A stretch of 39,439 nt of DNA from Oscillospiraceae bacterium (GCA_031261325.1 JAISKH010000031.1:1-39439), one strand, 5' to 3'. Counted from the first letter of the stretch, positions 1-8,546 are shown. Program-made: numbers and translations. Notes: generated from the sequence alone by a model not told the origin.

Positions 1-51
1 CATGACAGGTCGCTCCCTTCGGTTCGGTTATGGTTTGCTCTTCACTCACCA
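1..51 (-). CDS. Possible N-terminus of a gene leaving the window
   Basis: On the minus strand an ATG at 51 opens a frame that stays open for 17 codons to the edge of the window (MVSEEQTITEPKGATCH). The upstream DNA on that strand is AT-rich and contains TACAAT, but there is no clear Shine-Dalgarno sequence and no good -35 box. The fragment is too short to recognise. It could equally be non-coding DNA before the divergent FIST gene. Confidence 0.2.
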
Positions 52-190
52 TTTTACCAAACTCGGCGCGGCTTGTCTTTCACTTATCTATTGTACCTCT
101 ACATTTTGAAATTTTTTCGGAAAATAAAAATCCGCGCCGATTCCCCGCGTCGCACCCGCCGCCCCGCCCGATATTTTCCTCGTCCGCCGA

Positions 191-219
191 TTGACATCAT
201 ATTATTATGCTGTTATACT
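191..219 (+). promoter_or_regulatory. Sigma-A promoter of the FIST-kinase operon
   Basis: TTGACA at 191-196 and TATACT at 214-219 are separated by 17 bp, and a TG lies one base before the -10 box (extended -10). This is close to the housekeeping consensus. It sits about 55 bp before the GTG start of the FIST gene. An in-frame TTG at 191 lies in the promoter itself, so it cannot be the start codon. Confidence 0.8.
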
Positions 220-274
220 AGGTTTGTCTAGGTATATGAAAATCGTGCCGCGGCATATTAAAGGAGGGTTTCGC

Positions 275-1447
275 GTGATAAAGTCTTTCACCGCACATAC
301 CAACGAAATCGACGTCGTAGAGGATGCCGTCGCTGAGGTGTTGGCGCAACTTTCGCTTGACGGGAAACTGCAAAAGTATACGGTCGGCTTCATATCATGC
401 TTCTCGGAGTTCATAGATTCCGGCGTTGTCGCCGCGCTGTCAAAGGCGTTACCGTTTGACGTAATCGGCACCACAACGCTTGCGAGCTATAACCAAGGCT
501 CGGAGGGTTGCATGTCGCTCACCCTGTCCGTCATCACGAGCGACGACATGGAAATATCCGTCGGCTTGTCGGAGGATTTGGACAGCAACGATTACGACAA
601 GCTAAAGACCGCGTATGACGCGGCGGCGGCTCGGCTGACCTCAAAGCCCAAGCTCATGATTAGCTTTGCCCCTCTCCTCATGAACGTCGGCGGGGACGAA
701 TTTGCCGCGACGTTTGACGCGATTACGGGCGGCGTGCCGAATTTCGGCACAATATCCGTTGACCACACCGACGACTACGAATTTGCGCAAATCCTGCATA
801 ACGGCAGCGCGTATAAGACGCGTTACGCGTTCGCGCTTCTCGCCGGCAGCATAGAGCCGCGCATATCCATCGCCACAATCCCGCCCGCAAAAATCGGGCA
901 GCGCAGCGCGCTCGTTACCGCCTCAATCGGCAATCAAATGCAGGAGGTAGACGGAATGTCCGCGCGCGAGTATTTGGCAAGCGTCGGGCTGCTAACCGCC
1001 GACGGCGACATGTTCACGGGCATGAACACCTTCCCGTTCGTAATAGACTATAACGACGGCAGCTTCCCCGTTATCCGCGTCGCTTTCGCCCTGACCCCGG
1101 ACGGTTCCGCCGTCTGCGGCGGCAATATCCCCGTCGGCTCGTCAATTCACATCGGCAAGATTGACGGCGACGACGTGGTGCAAACCACCGAAAATGTCCT
1201 GAAGGACACTATTGCCAACGGTAATTACGGTTACGCGATGATGTTCTCCTGCGTCGGTCGTTACCTCTGCATGGGGTACGAGCCGGAGCGCGAGGCGGAC
1301 GCGGTTCGCGGCATACTCGACGAAGCCGGCATTTCCTACCACCTAACATATTCGGGCGGAGAGCTTTGCCCCATCGCGGATAAGGATTCCGGCGGCAGAC
1401 TCTCAAACCGCGTACATAACGATACATTTGTCGTCTGCCTAATCTAA
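275..1447 (+). CDS. FIST domain sensory protein
   Basis: This 390-aa soluble protein matches the FIST family (FIST_N followed by FIST_C), a predicted small-ligand-binding sensor module that usually works with signalling proteins. The N-terminal half has the family's alternating strand pattern with a GTTT-type turn near residue 70, and the C-terminal half ends in the conserved CVGR segment and a final THT/CLI-like strand. The GTG at 275 is chosen because AAGGAGGG lies just upstream at 261-268; longer in-frame starts fall in the promoter. It has no signal peptide or membrane segment. The hybrid kinase gene starts 29 bp downstream, so FIST probably delivers the stimulus to that kinase. The ligand cannot be read from sequence. 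Confidence 0.8.
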   Translation: MIKSFTAHTNEIDVVEDAVAEVLAQLSLDGKLQKYTVGFISCFSEFIDSGVVAALSKALPFDVIGTTTLASYNQGSEGCMSLTLSVITSDDMEISVGLSEDLDSNDYDKLKTAYDAAAARLTSKPKLMISFAPLLMNVGGDEFAATFDAITGGVPNFGTISVDHTDDYEFAQILHNGSAYKTRYAFALLAGSIEPRISIATIPPAKIGQRSALVTASIGNQMQEVDGMSAREYLASVGLLTADGDMFTGMNTFPFVIDYNDGSFPVIRVAFALTPDGSAVCGGNIPVGSSIHIGKIDGDDVVQTTENVLKDTIANGNYGYAMMFSCVGRYLCMGYEPEREADAVRGILDEAGISYHLTYSGGELCPIADKDSGGRLSNRVHNDTFVVCLI

Positions 1448-1476
1448 ACAAAGTAACCCGAAACAGGGAGGACATT

Positions 1477-3633
1477 ATGCCCGGTACAGACAATACAGGC
1501 GAGCTGCTCGCTCTGCGCGACGAAATTAAGCAGTTAACGCTCTCGAACAAGCGTCTCACGCGCGAGCTTCAGCAGGAGCGCACCATCAACCACCGCAACG
1601 CCGTTCGCACCGCGGTTAACGACAACCTCCGCACGATATTGAACGACGAGAAGTCCCGCCTTGAAAAATACATGGGGCTGCTTCTCGCCAACTGCGTTGA
1701 CCTCGTGCTCATATTCGACGCGAGCGGGCAAATCGCTTTCACGAGCGATTCGTTTTTGCGCGCCTGCGGGTACCCGTCCTTCAGCGTAATACGCAACATG
1801 ACGTACCGAGAGCTGCTGTCCGGCATCGTAACGGAAGAGTTCCTCCCCGTCGCGGTCGAGCTGTTCACAGCCGCGCAGAACGGCGACCACCGCGTCGAGA
1901 TTGAGCAGGACATCGACCTCAGCCACTCGGGCAACATTCGCCACTACTTGTTTGAGGTTACGCCCATGCTCTCCACCTCCGGCGAAGCCGAGGGCATAAT
2001 GGCGTTCTTCTTCGACACCACCGATATTACCCACGCGCGCATCGAAGCCGAAAAAGCGCGCGAGGAAGCAATCCGCGCGAGCATCGCGAAGTCCGACTTC
2101 CTCGCCAACATGTCGCACGAAATGCGCACGCCGTTAAACGCCGTCATCGGCATGACCTCAATCGCCGCCCGCGCCGCGGACATAGAGCGCAAAAACTACT
2201 GTCTCGGCAAGATTCAGGACGCTTCCACCCACCTGCTCGGCGTTATCAACGACATTCTCGACATGTCGAAGATTGAAGCCAACAAGCTGGAGCTGTCGCC
2301 CGACGAATTTGTCTTTGAAAAAATGCTCAAAAAAGTCGTCAACGTCATAAACTTCCGCGTTGACGAGAAGCACCAGAACCTGCAAGTGCGCTTTGACCCC
2401 GAAATTCCCCGCGTGCTGAACGGCGACGAGCAGCGGCTGTCGCAGGTTATCGCGAACCTGCTCTCAAACGCCGTAAAATTCACCCCCGAAAACGGCGCTA
2501 TAACGTTAGACGCCGCGCTGACCGACCTCACGGACAACGTGTGCACGCTCGAAATTTCCGTCACCGACACGGGCATCGGCATCAGCGAGGAGCAACAGGG
2601 CAAGCTCTTCTCCTCATTCCAACAGGCGGACAGCTCCACCTCCCGCAAGTTTGGCGGCACAGGTCTGGGGCTTGCGATTTCCAAGCGAATTGTCGAGCTA
2701 ATGGGCGGCAACATCTGGATTGAGTCCGAACTTGGGCAAGGCTCTCGCTTCGCTTTCACGGTGCGTATTGTGCGCGGTTCCGACGCCGCGAACAGGGGCG
2801 GACTGCTCGCCCCGGGAGTCACGCTCGCCAAAGCGCGCGCCCTCGTCGTGGACGACCACGCGGACGTGCTGGAGGACTTCCTCGCGATAGCCGAACAGAT
2901 TGGGCTGCAATGCGATTCCGCCATAAGCGGAGCGGACGCGCTCAAGCTCGTCGAGCAGAACGGGCACTACGACTTCTACTTTGTTGACTGGTCCATGCCG
3001 GAAATGGACGGCATCGAGCTGTCGCAGCGCATACGCAAAAGCGAGCACCAAAGCGCGGTAGTAATCATGATTTCCTCCACCGATTGGAGCAATATTTCCG
3101 AGCAGGCGAAGAACGCGGGCGTTGACAAATTCCTGCCGAAGCCGCTCTTCCCGTCCAACGTCGCCGACTGCATAATTGAGTGCATAGGCTTTGACGGCGG
3201 CACCGACGGCGCGGACATCGACCGTTTCAAGAACGTCGATTTCACGGGGCGGCGCATAATTCTCGCCGAGGACATCGAAATTAACCGCGAAATTGTGGTG
3301 ACATTGCTCGAGCCGACAAACATCATCGTCGATTGCGCCGAGAACGGCGCGGAAGCGGTCGAGCTGTTCTCCGCCTCGCCCGAGCTGTACGACATGGTTT
3401 TCATGGACGTGCAAATGCCCGAAATGGACGGCTATGAAGCGACGCGCCGAATCCGCGCGTCCGATTTCCCGCGCGCCAAGTCGATACCGATAATCGCAAT
3501 GACCGCGAACGTATTTCGGGAGGACGTGGAGCGGTGCCTTGCCTCCGGCATGAACGGACACGTCGGCAAGCCGATTGACATTGCCGACGTTATAGAAAAG
3601 CTCAATACATACCTCGTAAGACGCAAATCGTAA
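1477..3633 (+). CDS. Hybrid sensor histidine kinase with two receiver domains
   Basis: This 718-aa cytoplasmic kinase has, in order, an N-terminal coiled coil (about residues 10-65), a PAS-like domain (65-190), a HisKA domain with phospho-acceptor His214 in NMSHEMRTPLN, an ATPase domain (N box near Asn327-Asn331, G1 DTGIGIS at 364-370, G2 GGTGLGL at 393-399), and two receivers. Receiver 1 has acidic residues 459-460, phospho-acceptor Asp504 and Lys555. Receiver 2 has Glu598-Asp599, Asp644 and Lys698. Both receivers keep their active-site residues. There are no membrane segments and no output or HPt domain, so phosphate must pass to proteins encoded elsewhere. AGGGAGGA precedes the ATG. It is co-transcribed with the FIST gene, its likely sensor subunit. 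Confidence 0.92.
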   Translation: MPGTDNTGELLALRDEIKQLTLSNKRLTRELQQERTINHRNAVRTAVNDNLRTILNDEKSRLEKYMGLLLANCVDLVLIFDASGQIAFTSDSFLRACGYPSFSVIRNMTYRELLSGIVTEEFLPVAVELFTAAQNGDHRVEIEQDIDLSHSGNIRHYLFEVTPMLSTSGEAEGIMAFFFDTTDITHARIEAEKAREEAIRASIAKSDFLANMSHEMRTPLNAVIGMTSIAARAADIERKNYCLGKIQDASTHLLGVINDILDMSKIEANKLELSPDEFVFEKMLKKVVNVINFRVDEKHQNLQVRFDPEIPRVLNGDEQRLSQVIANLLSNAVKFTPENGAITLDAALTDLTDNVCTLEISVTDTGIGISEEQQGKLFSSFQQADSSTSRKFGGTGLGLAISKRIVELMGGNIWIESELGQGSRFAFTVRIVRGSDAANRGGLLAPGVTLAKARALVVDDHADVLEDFLAIAEQIGLQCDSAISGADALKLVEQNGHYDFYFVDWSMPEMDGIELSQRIRKSEHQSAVVIMISSTDWSNISEQAKNAGVDKFLPKPLFPSNVADCIIECIGFDGGTDGADIDRFKNVDFTGRRIILAEDIEINREIVVTLLEPTNIIVDCAENGAEAVELFSASPELYDMVFMDVQMPEMDGYEATRRIRASDFPRAKSIPIIAMTANVFREDVERCLASGMNGHVGKPIDIADVIEKLNTYLVRRKS

Positions 3634-3694
3634 CCCTTTTTCGCCTAATTTTTACCATTTGCGAAAAATCGCTGAAAAGTGTGAAAAAGTATGT

Positions 3695-3754
3695 GATTTT
3701 CTTCAAAAAGTATAAGAAAATCGCAAGAAACCGCCCATCACGGCGGTTTCTTTT
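3695..3754. terminator. Convergent bidirectional terminator
   Basis: GAAACCGCC at 3727-3735 pairs with GGCGGTTTC at 3742-3750, with an A tract on the left and TTTT on the right, so it can end both the kinase operon (plus) and the deacetylase operon (minus). A second, AT-rich hairpin lies just before it (GATTTTCTT at 3695-3703 with AAGAAAATC at 3714-3722). Confidence 0.8.
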
Positions 3755-4628
3755 ATGTCGTAATCAGCTTAACTAGCTCATCTGGCGTAACATTATCCCC
3801 TATCGCGAACCGTCCCAGCTCGAACAATCCGCTCATATCGCCGACCGTAAGCTCGTTCATCACAGGCTCCGTCGTGAACGTCATCAGCACCCCGCAATCG
3901 CGCAAAACCCGTTGCGCCGCAACGTCCCACGCACCTCCCGGGTACGCAAGCGCAATCACCCGCTCCCCCGTCGATACTTCAATCACCGCGCGGCTCATCT
4001 CAAAGTCCCGCCGCAACGCGTCAGCGTAATCCGCATCGCTTTCTCCCTGTAATTGCAATATATTTGACCGAATCGGTTTTCCGCTTTCAAACGCCTCCCA
4101 TTGGTGAAAATCGTATGTGTGGCTCTGAATCGAGAACACTCCCGAGCCGACCATCTCCCCCGCCTCCCGCGCGCCGAAGTGCGGCGTAATCGCAATACCC
4201 GTGTCCTTGTACTCGTTGCGCCCGTAAGAGATTCCGATTGCGAACACCGTCGCGCGCAGTCCGCGCTCGCGCAAAATCGGAAACGCCAAATCGTAGTTGC
4301 TAAAATACCCGTCGTCAAACGTAATCATAAAAGCGTTGCGCGGCAAGGGTTTCCCGTCCCTCACGAACGCGAGCACCTCCTCGGGCAACACGGCGCAAAA
4401 TCCCGCGCGCGCCACCGCCTCCATCTGCGCCCTGAACATTTCCGCCGAAATTGTGCTCCCCCCGTCGCCCGTTTCCGCGATGTGGTGATACATCAATATA
4501 GGCAATTTGACGGTTTCGACCGACCGTATCGGTGTCTGTATCAGCAAGCATAATACTGCGCCTACAATTAATAAACCGATTCGGTTTGCTAGTCCTTTCA
4601 AGCGGATTTTTGTGCACATTGCCCTCAT
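3753..4628 (-). CDS. Membrane-anchored polysaccharide deacetylase (NodB homology)
   Basis: The 291-aa protein starts with a basic stretch and one hydrophobic segment (about residues 15-32), a signal anchor or uncleaved signal, followed by a NodB-type carbohydrate esterase 4 domain outside the membrane. MT1 is TFDDGY with the metal-binding second Asp. The MT2 metal ligands are in SHTYDFH, and the AYPGGAW segment resembles MT3. Enzymes of this class remove N-acetyl groups from peptidoglycan or other surface polymers. LPILMYHHI before the domain is typical of clostridial and bacillar members. The ATG overlaps the yigZ stop codon (ATGA), which suggests translational coupling. It is the last gene of the prs-pth-yigZ operon. 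The substrate is not determined by the sequence. Confidence 0.87.
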   Translation of the reverse strand: MRAMCTKIRLKGLANRIGLLIVGAVLCLLIQTPIRSVETVKLPILMYHHIAETGDGGSTISAEMFRAQMEAVARAGFCAVLPEEVLAFVRDGKPLPRNAFMITFDDGYFSNYDLAFPILRERGLRATVFAIGISYGRNEYKDTGIAITPHFGAREAGEMVGSGVFSIQSHTYDFHQWEAFESGKPIRSNILQLQGESDADYADALRRDFEMSRAVIEVSTGERVIALAYPGGAWDVAAQRVLRDCGVLMTFTTEPVMNELTVGDMSGLFELGRFAIGDNVTPDELVKLITT

Positions 4629-5257
4629 TTGCCGTCACCGAGCGCGATTATCTCCTCGCCGACGACCTCCGCGCTCACGGAACCCGCCGTAAGCTCGTGC
4701 ACGCGAGTGGCGAAACGCACCGCGCCCTCGTCGTCAAACAGCGCGAAAAGCGTTGCAACGTCTAGGTATTCCGCGCTTTTCAAGTCGCCGCCGCAGCTCG
4801 AAATCTCATGCTTCACGCGGTCAATAAGCGCGTAGGGCACCGCAACGGAGACGACCTTTCGCGCCACGCAACGCACGACAAACGCTTGCGCCAGAGCGGC
4901 TTTTGCCGCCGCCGTGTATGCGCGCACCAACCCGCCGGGTCCGAGCAGAACGCCGCCGAAATAGCGCGTCACAACGCAAACAACATTGCAAACACCTTCG
5001 CGTCGCAGCGTCTCGAGCATGGGCGCGCCCGCTGTTCCCGATGGCTCTCCGTCGTCGGAAAAGCGCGACAAGTCGTTGCCGCGCAAGAGGTAGCACCAAC
5101 AGTTGTGGCGCGCGTCCCTGTGCTGCGCGCTGATTCGCGCGATGAAGTCACGCGCTTCGGCTTCGGTTGTTACGGGCATGATGTGCCCGATGAAGCGCGA
5201 GCGTTTTTCCGTAACCTCGGCGGTGCCGTATGCCGTCGGCGACAAATATTCGGTCAT
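4625..5257 (-). CDS. yigZ: YigZ/IMPACT family protein
   Basis: A 210-aa cytoplasmic protein of the YigZ (UPF0029/IMPACT) family. The N-terminal domain has the characteristic KRSRFIGH, HNCWCY, DDGEPSGTAG, VTRYFGG and GGLVRAY motifs. The C-terminal half corresponds to the DUF1949-like alpha/beta domain. The family is linked to translation regulation by analogy with eukaryotic IMPACT, but the bacterial role is unsettled. The ATG at 5257 overlaps the pth stop (ATGA), and this start gives the family's normal length; the longer open frame upstream lies inside pth. It is the third gene of the prs operon. Confidence 0.9.
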   Translation of the reverse strand: MTEYLSPTAYGTAEVTEKRSRFIGHIMPVTTEAEARDFIARISAQHRDARHNCWCYLLRGNDLSRFSDDGEPSGTAGAPMLETLRREGVCNVVCVVTRYFGGVLLGPGGLVRAYTAAAKAALAQAFVVRCVARKVVSVAVPYALIDRVKHEISSCGGDLKSAEYLDVATLFALFDDEGAVRFATRVHELTAGSVSAEVVGEEIIALGDGK

Positions 5258-5847
5258 GAGTTGTACCTGTTCATCGCGCGCTCCACGCCCTCCGAAATCA
5301 GGCACTCGAGCGCGTCGGCGGCGCGGTCGCAGACGGTCAGTATTTCCTCCAAGTCCTTGCCGCGGAAGGGGGAAAGCACCCAATCCGCCATGTCCATTTC
5401 GGGGTGCGGCGGCGCGCCGATTCCGATTTTGACGCGCGGAAAGGTTTCGCCGCCGCACTTGGCGATGACGTCTTTCAGCCCATTGTGACCTCCCGCGCTG
5501 CCGTCGCGACGTATCCGCAGCCGTCCCGTCGGAAGTGACACATCATCTGACACCACAAGTACATGGTCAAGCGGTATCTTATAAAATTGCATTGCGGCGC
5601 GAACTGAATCGCCCGAAAGGTTCATAAACGTTTGCGGTTTCATGAGCAGAACACTCGCTCCGCCTATGCTGACCGAAGCGGTCAGAGCCTTGTATTTCAA
5701 GCGGTCTATGCGCACATGGCACCGCTTTGCCACCACGTCCGCCGTCATAAAGCCGACGTTATGGCGCGTGTGCTCATATCGTATGCCCGGGTTGCCCAGA
5801 AAGACGGCAAGCCATTGCACCCCAACGGTTTTACTGCGAAACAGCAT
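5254..5847 (-). CDS. pth: Peptidyl-tRNA hydrolase
   Basis: This 197-aa enzyme hydrolyses peptidyl-tRNA released by stalled ribosomes and so recycles tRNA. It has the Pth signature FLGNPG near residue 20, the catalytic His in TRHNVGF (about 29), MKPQTFMNLSG, the DDVSLPTG segment with the conserved Asp, and GSAGGHNGLK. Length is normal. The N-terminus is about ten residues longer than typical members, and the upstream Shine-Dalgarno is weak, so an in-frame GTG at 5820 is a possible alternative start. Only 6 bp separate it from prs, and its stop overlaps the yigZ start, so all are one transcript. The prs-pth neighbourhood is common in Firmicutes. Confidence 0.93.
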   Translation of the reverse strand: MLFRSKTVGVQWLAVFLGNPGIRYEHTRHNVGFMTADVVAKRCHVRIDRLKYKALTASVSIGGASVLLMKPQTFMNLSGDSVRAAMQFYKIPLDHVLVVSDDVSLPTGRLRIRRDGSAGGHNGLKDVIAKCGGETFPRVKIGIGAPPHPEMDMADWVLSPFRGKDLEEILTVCDRAADALECLISEGVERAMNRYNS

Positions 5848-5853
5848 CGAGCG

Positions 5854-6807
5854 TCACCGAAAGAGCGTCGAAACGGAAACTTCTTCGTAAATCCGCGTAA
5901 TTGCCTCGGAAAAGATGGTAGAGGACTCAAGATATTTTATTTTTTCGCACTTACGCCCCGCTTTATGGCTAATTGTATCCATGAGCAGCAGCTCCGTCAG
6001 GACGCTGGCGTTGATGTTGTCGATTGCCGCGCCGGAGAGAACTCCGTGCGTCGCGCAGGCGTAAATATCGAGCGCGCCCTTGTCGCGCAAGGCTTTTGCG
6101 GCGCCGCACAGGCTGCCCGCCGTGTCCACCATATCGTCGAGCAGGAGGACATTTTTGCCCTTTACGTCGCCGATTACGTTCTTGACCTTGGATTCGTTCG
6201 CCTTTTCGCGCTGCTTGTCAACGATTGCAAGACCAATATCCATGCGCTCCGCAAACGAGCGGGCGCGGGCGACGGAGCCGACGTCGGGCGAGGCGACGAT
6301 AAAGTCAGGATTCCCCGTGCCGAATTTGGATATATAGTGGTCGGCGAAGAAGCGCGCGGCGAGCAAATTGTCAACCGGAATGTCGAAAAAGCCTTGAATT
6401 TGAGCGGCGTGCAGGTCCATCGTGAGCACGCGGTCGGCTCCCGCCGAGGTAATCAAATTGGCGACAAGCTTTGCGGAAATTGGGTCGCGCGCCTTCGCCT
6501 TGCGGTCCTGACGCGCGTAACCGAAGTACGGGATTACGGCGGTGATGCGCCCCGCGGACGCGCGTTTGCAAGCGTCAATCATTATCAGCAGCTCCATGAG
6601 GTGGTCGTTTACGGGCGTGCTTGTGGACTGAATGAGGAACACGTCCAGACCGCGCACAGTTTCAAACAGGGAAACGGAAACCTCCCCGTCCTCAAAGGTT
6701 TTAACGAGCGATTCGCCGAGCTTTGTGCTGATGCTCTTACAGATTTTTTCCGCGAGCGGAATGTTTGAGTTGCCCGCGAAAATTTTAATTTCTCTGCCGT
6801 GCGACAT
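5854..6807 (-). CDS. prs: Ribose-phosphate pyrophosphokinase (PRPP synthetase)
   Basis: A 317-aa class I PRPP synthetase, making PRPP from ribose-5-phosphate and ATP for nucleotide, histidine and tryptophan synthesis. Visible signatures are FAGNSNIPLA at the N-terminus, YFGYARQDRKA with the flexible catalytic region, the metal/ATP-binding segment around MDLHAAQIQGFF, and the PRPP-binding loop LLLDDMVDTAG. The ATG at 6807 is preceded by GGAGGGAAAAGTT, and a longer open frame upstream has no ribosome site. It is the first gene of the prs-pth-yigZ-deacetylase operon. No convincing promoter was seen immediately upstream; a hairpin lies there instead, so some transcription may come from the cupin gene. 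Confidence 0.94.
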   Translation of the reverse strand: MSHGREIKIFAGNSNIPLAEKICKSISTKLGESLVKTFEDGEVSVSLFETVRGLDVFLIQSTSTPVNDHLMELLIMIDACKRASAGRITAVIPYFGYARQDRKAKARDPISAKLVANLITSAGADRVLTMDLHAAQIQGFFDIPVDNLLAARFFADHYISKFGTGNPDFIVASPDVGSVARARSFAERMDIGLAIVDKQREKANESKVKNVIGDVKGKNVLLLDDMVDTAGSLCGAAKALRDKGALDIYACATHGVLSGAAIDNINASVLTELLLMDTISHKAGRKCEKIKYLESSTIFSEAITRIYEEVSVSTLFR

Positions 6808-6844
6808 AACTTTTCCCTCCAAAATTATTTTTGATAAAACCACG

Positions 6845-6880
6845 ATAGGCACCCAATCACACATGTGACAGGGTGCCTAT
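6845..6880. terminator. Hairpin between cupin and prs, terminator or attenuator
   Basis: ATAGGCACCC at 6845-6854 pairs perfectly with GGGTGCCTAT at 6871-6880, and an inner TCAC/GTGA stem can form inside the loop. On the minus strand the stem is followed by only a loose run (GGTTTTAT), so it is a weak intrinsic terminator for the cupin gene or an attenuator in front of prs. Confidence 0.45.
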
Positions 6881-6890
6881 AAACTCGTTG

Positions 6891-7259
6891 CTATGCCTGC
6901 GCGGGCGGCGTGATGAGTACGACGAGCATTTGCGCGGACGCTGTGCCGTTGTTGACTACGGACTTCTTTGTTCCGGGTCCGCAGTGATAGGAATCGCCGG
7001 CGTAGAGCGTCGTCTTTACCTCGTCGGGCGTGTCCAGCTCGCTCTCAAGGTACATCTGCCCCTCGACAATGTAGTAGATTGTCTCCTTGGCGTTACCGCC
7101 GTAGTTGCAGCCGCCGCCGGGCAGGAAGTGCGACAAGCCCATTGTGATGCCGCCGTCGTTCACGTCCTTCGCGTCATGCAGACGCGTCGTGCGCACGTCG
7201 AAGTGACCGGGCGCCTCGTAAGTATATGCTTCATTCTTTCGCGTGATTTTATAGCTCAT
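6891..7259 (-). CDS. Small single-domain cupin protein
   Basis: A 122-aa protein with one cupin beta-barrel. The first cupin motif is imperfect (around GGGCNYGGNAKETIYYIVEG, where the usual HxH becomes N-x-G-x-N), while the second has a PG turn and His (SYHCGPGTKKSVVNNG). Metal binding is therefore doubtful. Small cupins of this kind bind metabolites or act as isomerases or regulatory proteins; no specific role can be assigned. The ATG at 7259 is preceded by AAAGGAC at a suitable distance; the upstream in-frame TTG overlaps that site and is rejected. It has its own promoter and is followed by a hairpin before prs. Confidence 0.75.
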   Translation of the reverse strand: MSYKITRKNEAYTYEAPGHFDVRTTRLHDAKDVNDGGITMGLSHFLPGGGCNYGGNAKETIYYIVEGQMYLESELDTPDEVKTTLYAGDSYHCGPGTKKSVVNNGTASAQMLVVLITPPAQA

Positions 7260-7299
7260 GTGAATCAAGTCCTTTCGCGTTATGTTTTGGAGTTATTTT

Positions 7300-7328
7300 A
7301 TTTTATCACGATGCGAAAACAAGTTCAA
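7300..7328 (-). promoter_or_regulatory. Sigma-A promoter of the cupin gene
   Basis: On the minus strand TTGAAC (7323-7328) and TAAAAT (7300-7305) are 17 bp apart with a TGA-extended -10. It lies about 40 bp before the cupin ATG. Confidence 0.65.
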
Positions 7329-7361
7329 GTGGTAACGGGAAAAATCCGACGAAAATGCGAA

Positions 7362-7383
7362 CAGCCCGCCGATTGACGGGCTG
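7362..7383 (-). terminator. Hairpin after the zinc-ribbon membrane gene
   Basis: CAGCCCG at 7362-7368 pairs with CGGGCTG at 7377-7383, 20 bp after the zinc-ribbon gene on the minus strand. Only short T runs follow (TTCGCATTTTCG), so terminator strength is uncertain. Confidence 0.5.
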
Positions 7384-7402
7384 CTTATTGCTTGCTTGCG
7401 GG

Positions 7403-7975
7403 TTACTTCAGCTTTGCGCCGCATTGCGGGCAGAACGCCGCGTCCGCGTCCACTTCCGCGCCGCAGGTGGGGCATTTGTGTTCGGGCGGAACGGGTACGG
7501 GAGCCGATGCGGGGGCGGGAGGTGGCGGAGGTGGCGCGGGCTGGGGAACTATCGGGTCAATCGGGTCCGCGAACGGGATTGAGGACGACGCGCCGCCTAG
7601 CTTTTCGCTGATGTCCGCGGTGTTTTTGCAAATCAAGAGGATTACGAGCATGAACTCATAGCCGAGACGCGAGGCGACATTGCCGACGATTAGTACGACA
7701 AGGAACGCAACGAATTGTCCCGCAATCAGGCTGCCGACGGCGACCATTGTGATGACGCACGCGGAAATCACGTACAGGACGCGCAGGATTACCTCGGCAA
7801 GCAGCTTTTTGAAATGCAGAAATTGGTACAGCCAGCCGAGGAAGCCGTCATACCGCCCCTCATTGCGCTTTGGCAGGAACGTGAACAGCAGCACAATCCC
7901 GCCGATTAGACCGAGCACGGCGCACACCGCGATGATTGTAGCAGAGGAGCCGCCATAGTAATAGTTGTAACCCAT
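7403..7975 (-). CDS. Membrane protein with C-terminal zinc ribbon
   Basis: This 190-aa protein has a hydrophobic segment near residues 12-34 and two more between about 65 and 118, then a Pro/Ala-rich linker (PQPAPPPPPPAPASAP) and a C-terminal zinc ribbon of the CPTCG...CPQCGAK type (CxxC-x10-CxxC). Such zinc-ribbon membrane proteins are common and of unknown function in Clostridia. The zinc ribbon is probably cytoplasmic. AGGAGGT precedes the ATG and an extended -10 promoter lies about 30 bp upstream. It appears monocistronic. Confidence 0.8.
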   Translation of the reverse strand: MGYNYYYGGSSATIIAVCAVLGLIGGIVLLFTFLPKRNEGRYDGFLGWLYQFLHFKKLLAEVILRVLYVISACVITMVAVGSLIAGQFVAFLVVLIVGNVASRLGYEFMLVILLICKNTADISEKLGGASSSIPFADPIDPIVPQPAPPPPPPAPASAPVPVPPEHKCPTCGAEVDADAAFCPQCGAKLK

Positions 7976-8006
7976 AACATGTACCTCCTTATTGTTTTGT
8001 GCGCGT

Positions 8007-8036
8007 ATTATATCACATATGAGTAGGGATTGTCAA
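8007..8036 (-). promoter_or_regulatory. Sigma-A promoter of the zinc-ribbon membrane gene
   Basis: On the minus strand TTGACA (8031-8036) and TATAAT (8007-8012) are separated by 18 bp, with an extended TGA before the -10. Both hexamers match consensus exactly. Confidence 0.8.
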
Positions 8037-8233
8037 GTAAAGGCGTAGATTGCGGAAATGTTTACAAAAATGTTTATTGATGTCATTTCCGCGCACTTTA
8101 TTGCGCAGTCTGTAATGGATTCTTTCGCAAAATGTAATTGAATCAAGGTTTTTTTCCGCGCGCGGCTTTGGTAGAATTATAGCGTAAGGTAAACGGTTAG
8201 CCGTTAAAATGATTTACGGAGAGGGTCGATATT

Positions 8234-8473
8234 ATGTACGGGCACAGAGAGCGCAAGCTGCGCGTCATTCCAATTCTTATCATAACGGTGGTCATTATCG
8301 CGCTTTTCTTCGTATTGCTCGCGCCGAAAACCGCCATGGCGGCGGAGGTCGGCGGCGACGTCGCGGTTGCCGCTTCCGGCGGTAACTCCGCTATTGCGAT
8401 TGGCGTCGTGCTTGTCGCGCTGATAGCGGGCGCGGCTATTCCGGACGGGAGAGCGCGCAAGCATTATCGGTAA
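8234..8473 (+). CDS. Small two-TM protein of unknown function
   Basis: A 79-aa protein with a basic N-terminus (HRERKLR), a strong hydrophobic segment (about 11-30) ending in an AMAA sequence that could be a signal peptidase site, a short Gly/Ala-rich outer segment, and a second hydrophobic helix (about 50-68) followed by a basic tail. GGAGAGGG precedes the ATG and a strong terminator follows the stop by about 45 bp, so it is a self-contained unit. I do not recognise the family. A 14-nt inverted repeat (AACGG/CCGTT at 8192-8205) lies in its leader. Confidence 0.6.
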   Translation: MYGHRERKLRVIPILIITVVIIALFFVLLAPKTAMAAEVGGDVAVAASGGNSAIAIGVVLVALIAGAAIPDGRARKHYR

Positions 8474-8518
8474 ATTTTCCAACGAGTACTTCTTCATTGT
8501 GTTTACTATAAATTTTTT

Positions 8519-8546
8519 CCCCGCCCTTTCGGGCGGGGCCTTTTTT
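8519..8546 (+). terminator. Intrinsic terminator after the small membrane protein gene
   Basis: CCCCGCCC (8519-8526), a TTTC loop, GGGCGGGG (8531-8538) and then CC plus six Ts form a classical terminator on the plus strand. Confidence 0.9.

Noticed and set aside
2698-3561. A 287-codon minus-strand open frame
   Set aside because: Antisense to the kinase receivers, with His/Arg/Val-rich shadow composition.
5632-6768. A 378-codon plus-strand open frame
   Set aside because: It is antisense to pth and prs, which have full sets of family motifs. The frame is basic and low in motif content, as expected for the shadow of a GC-rich gene.
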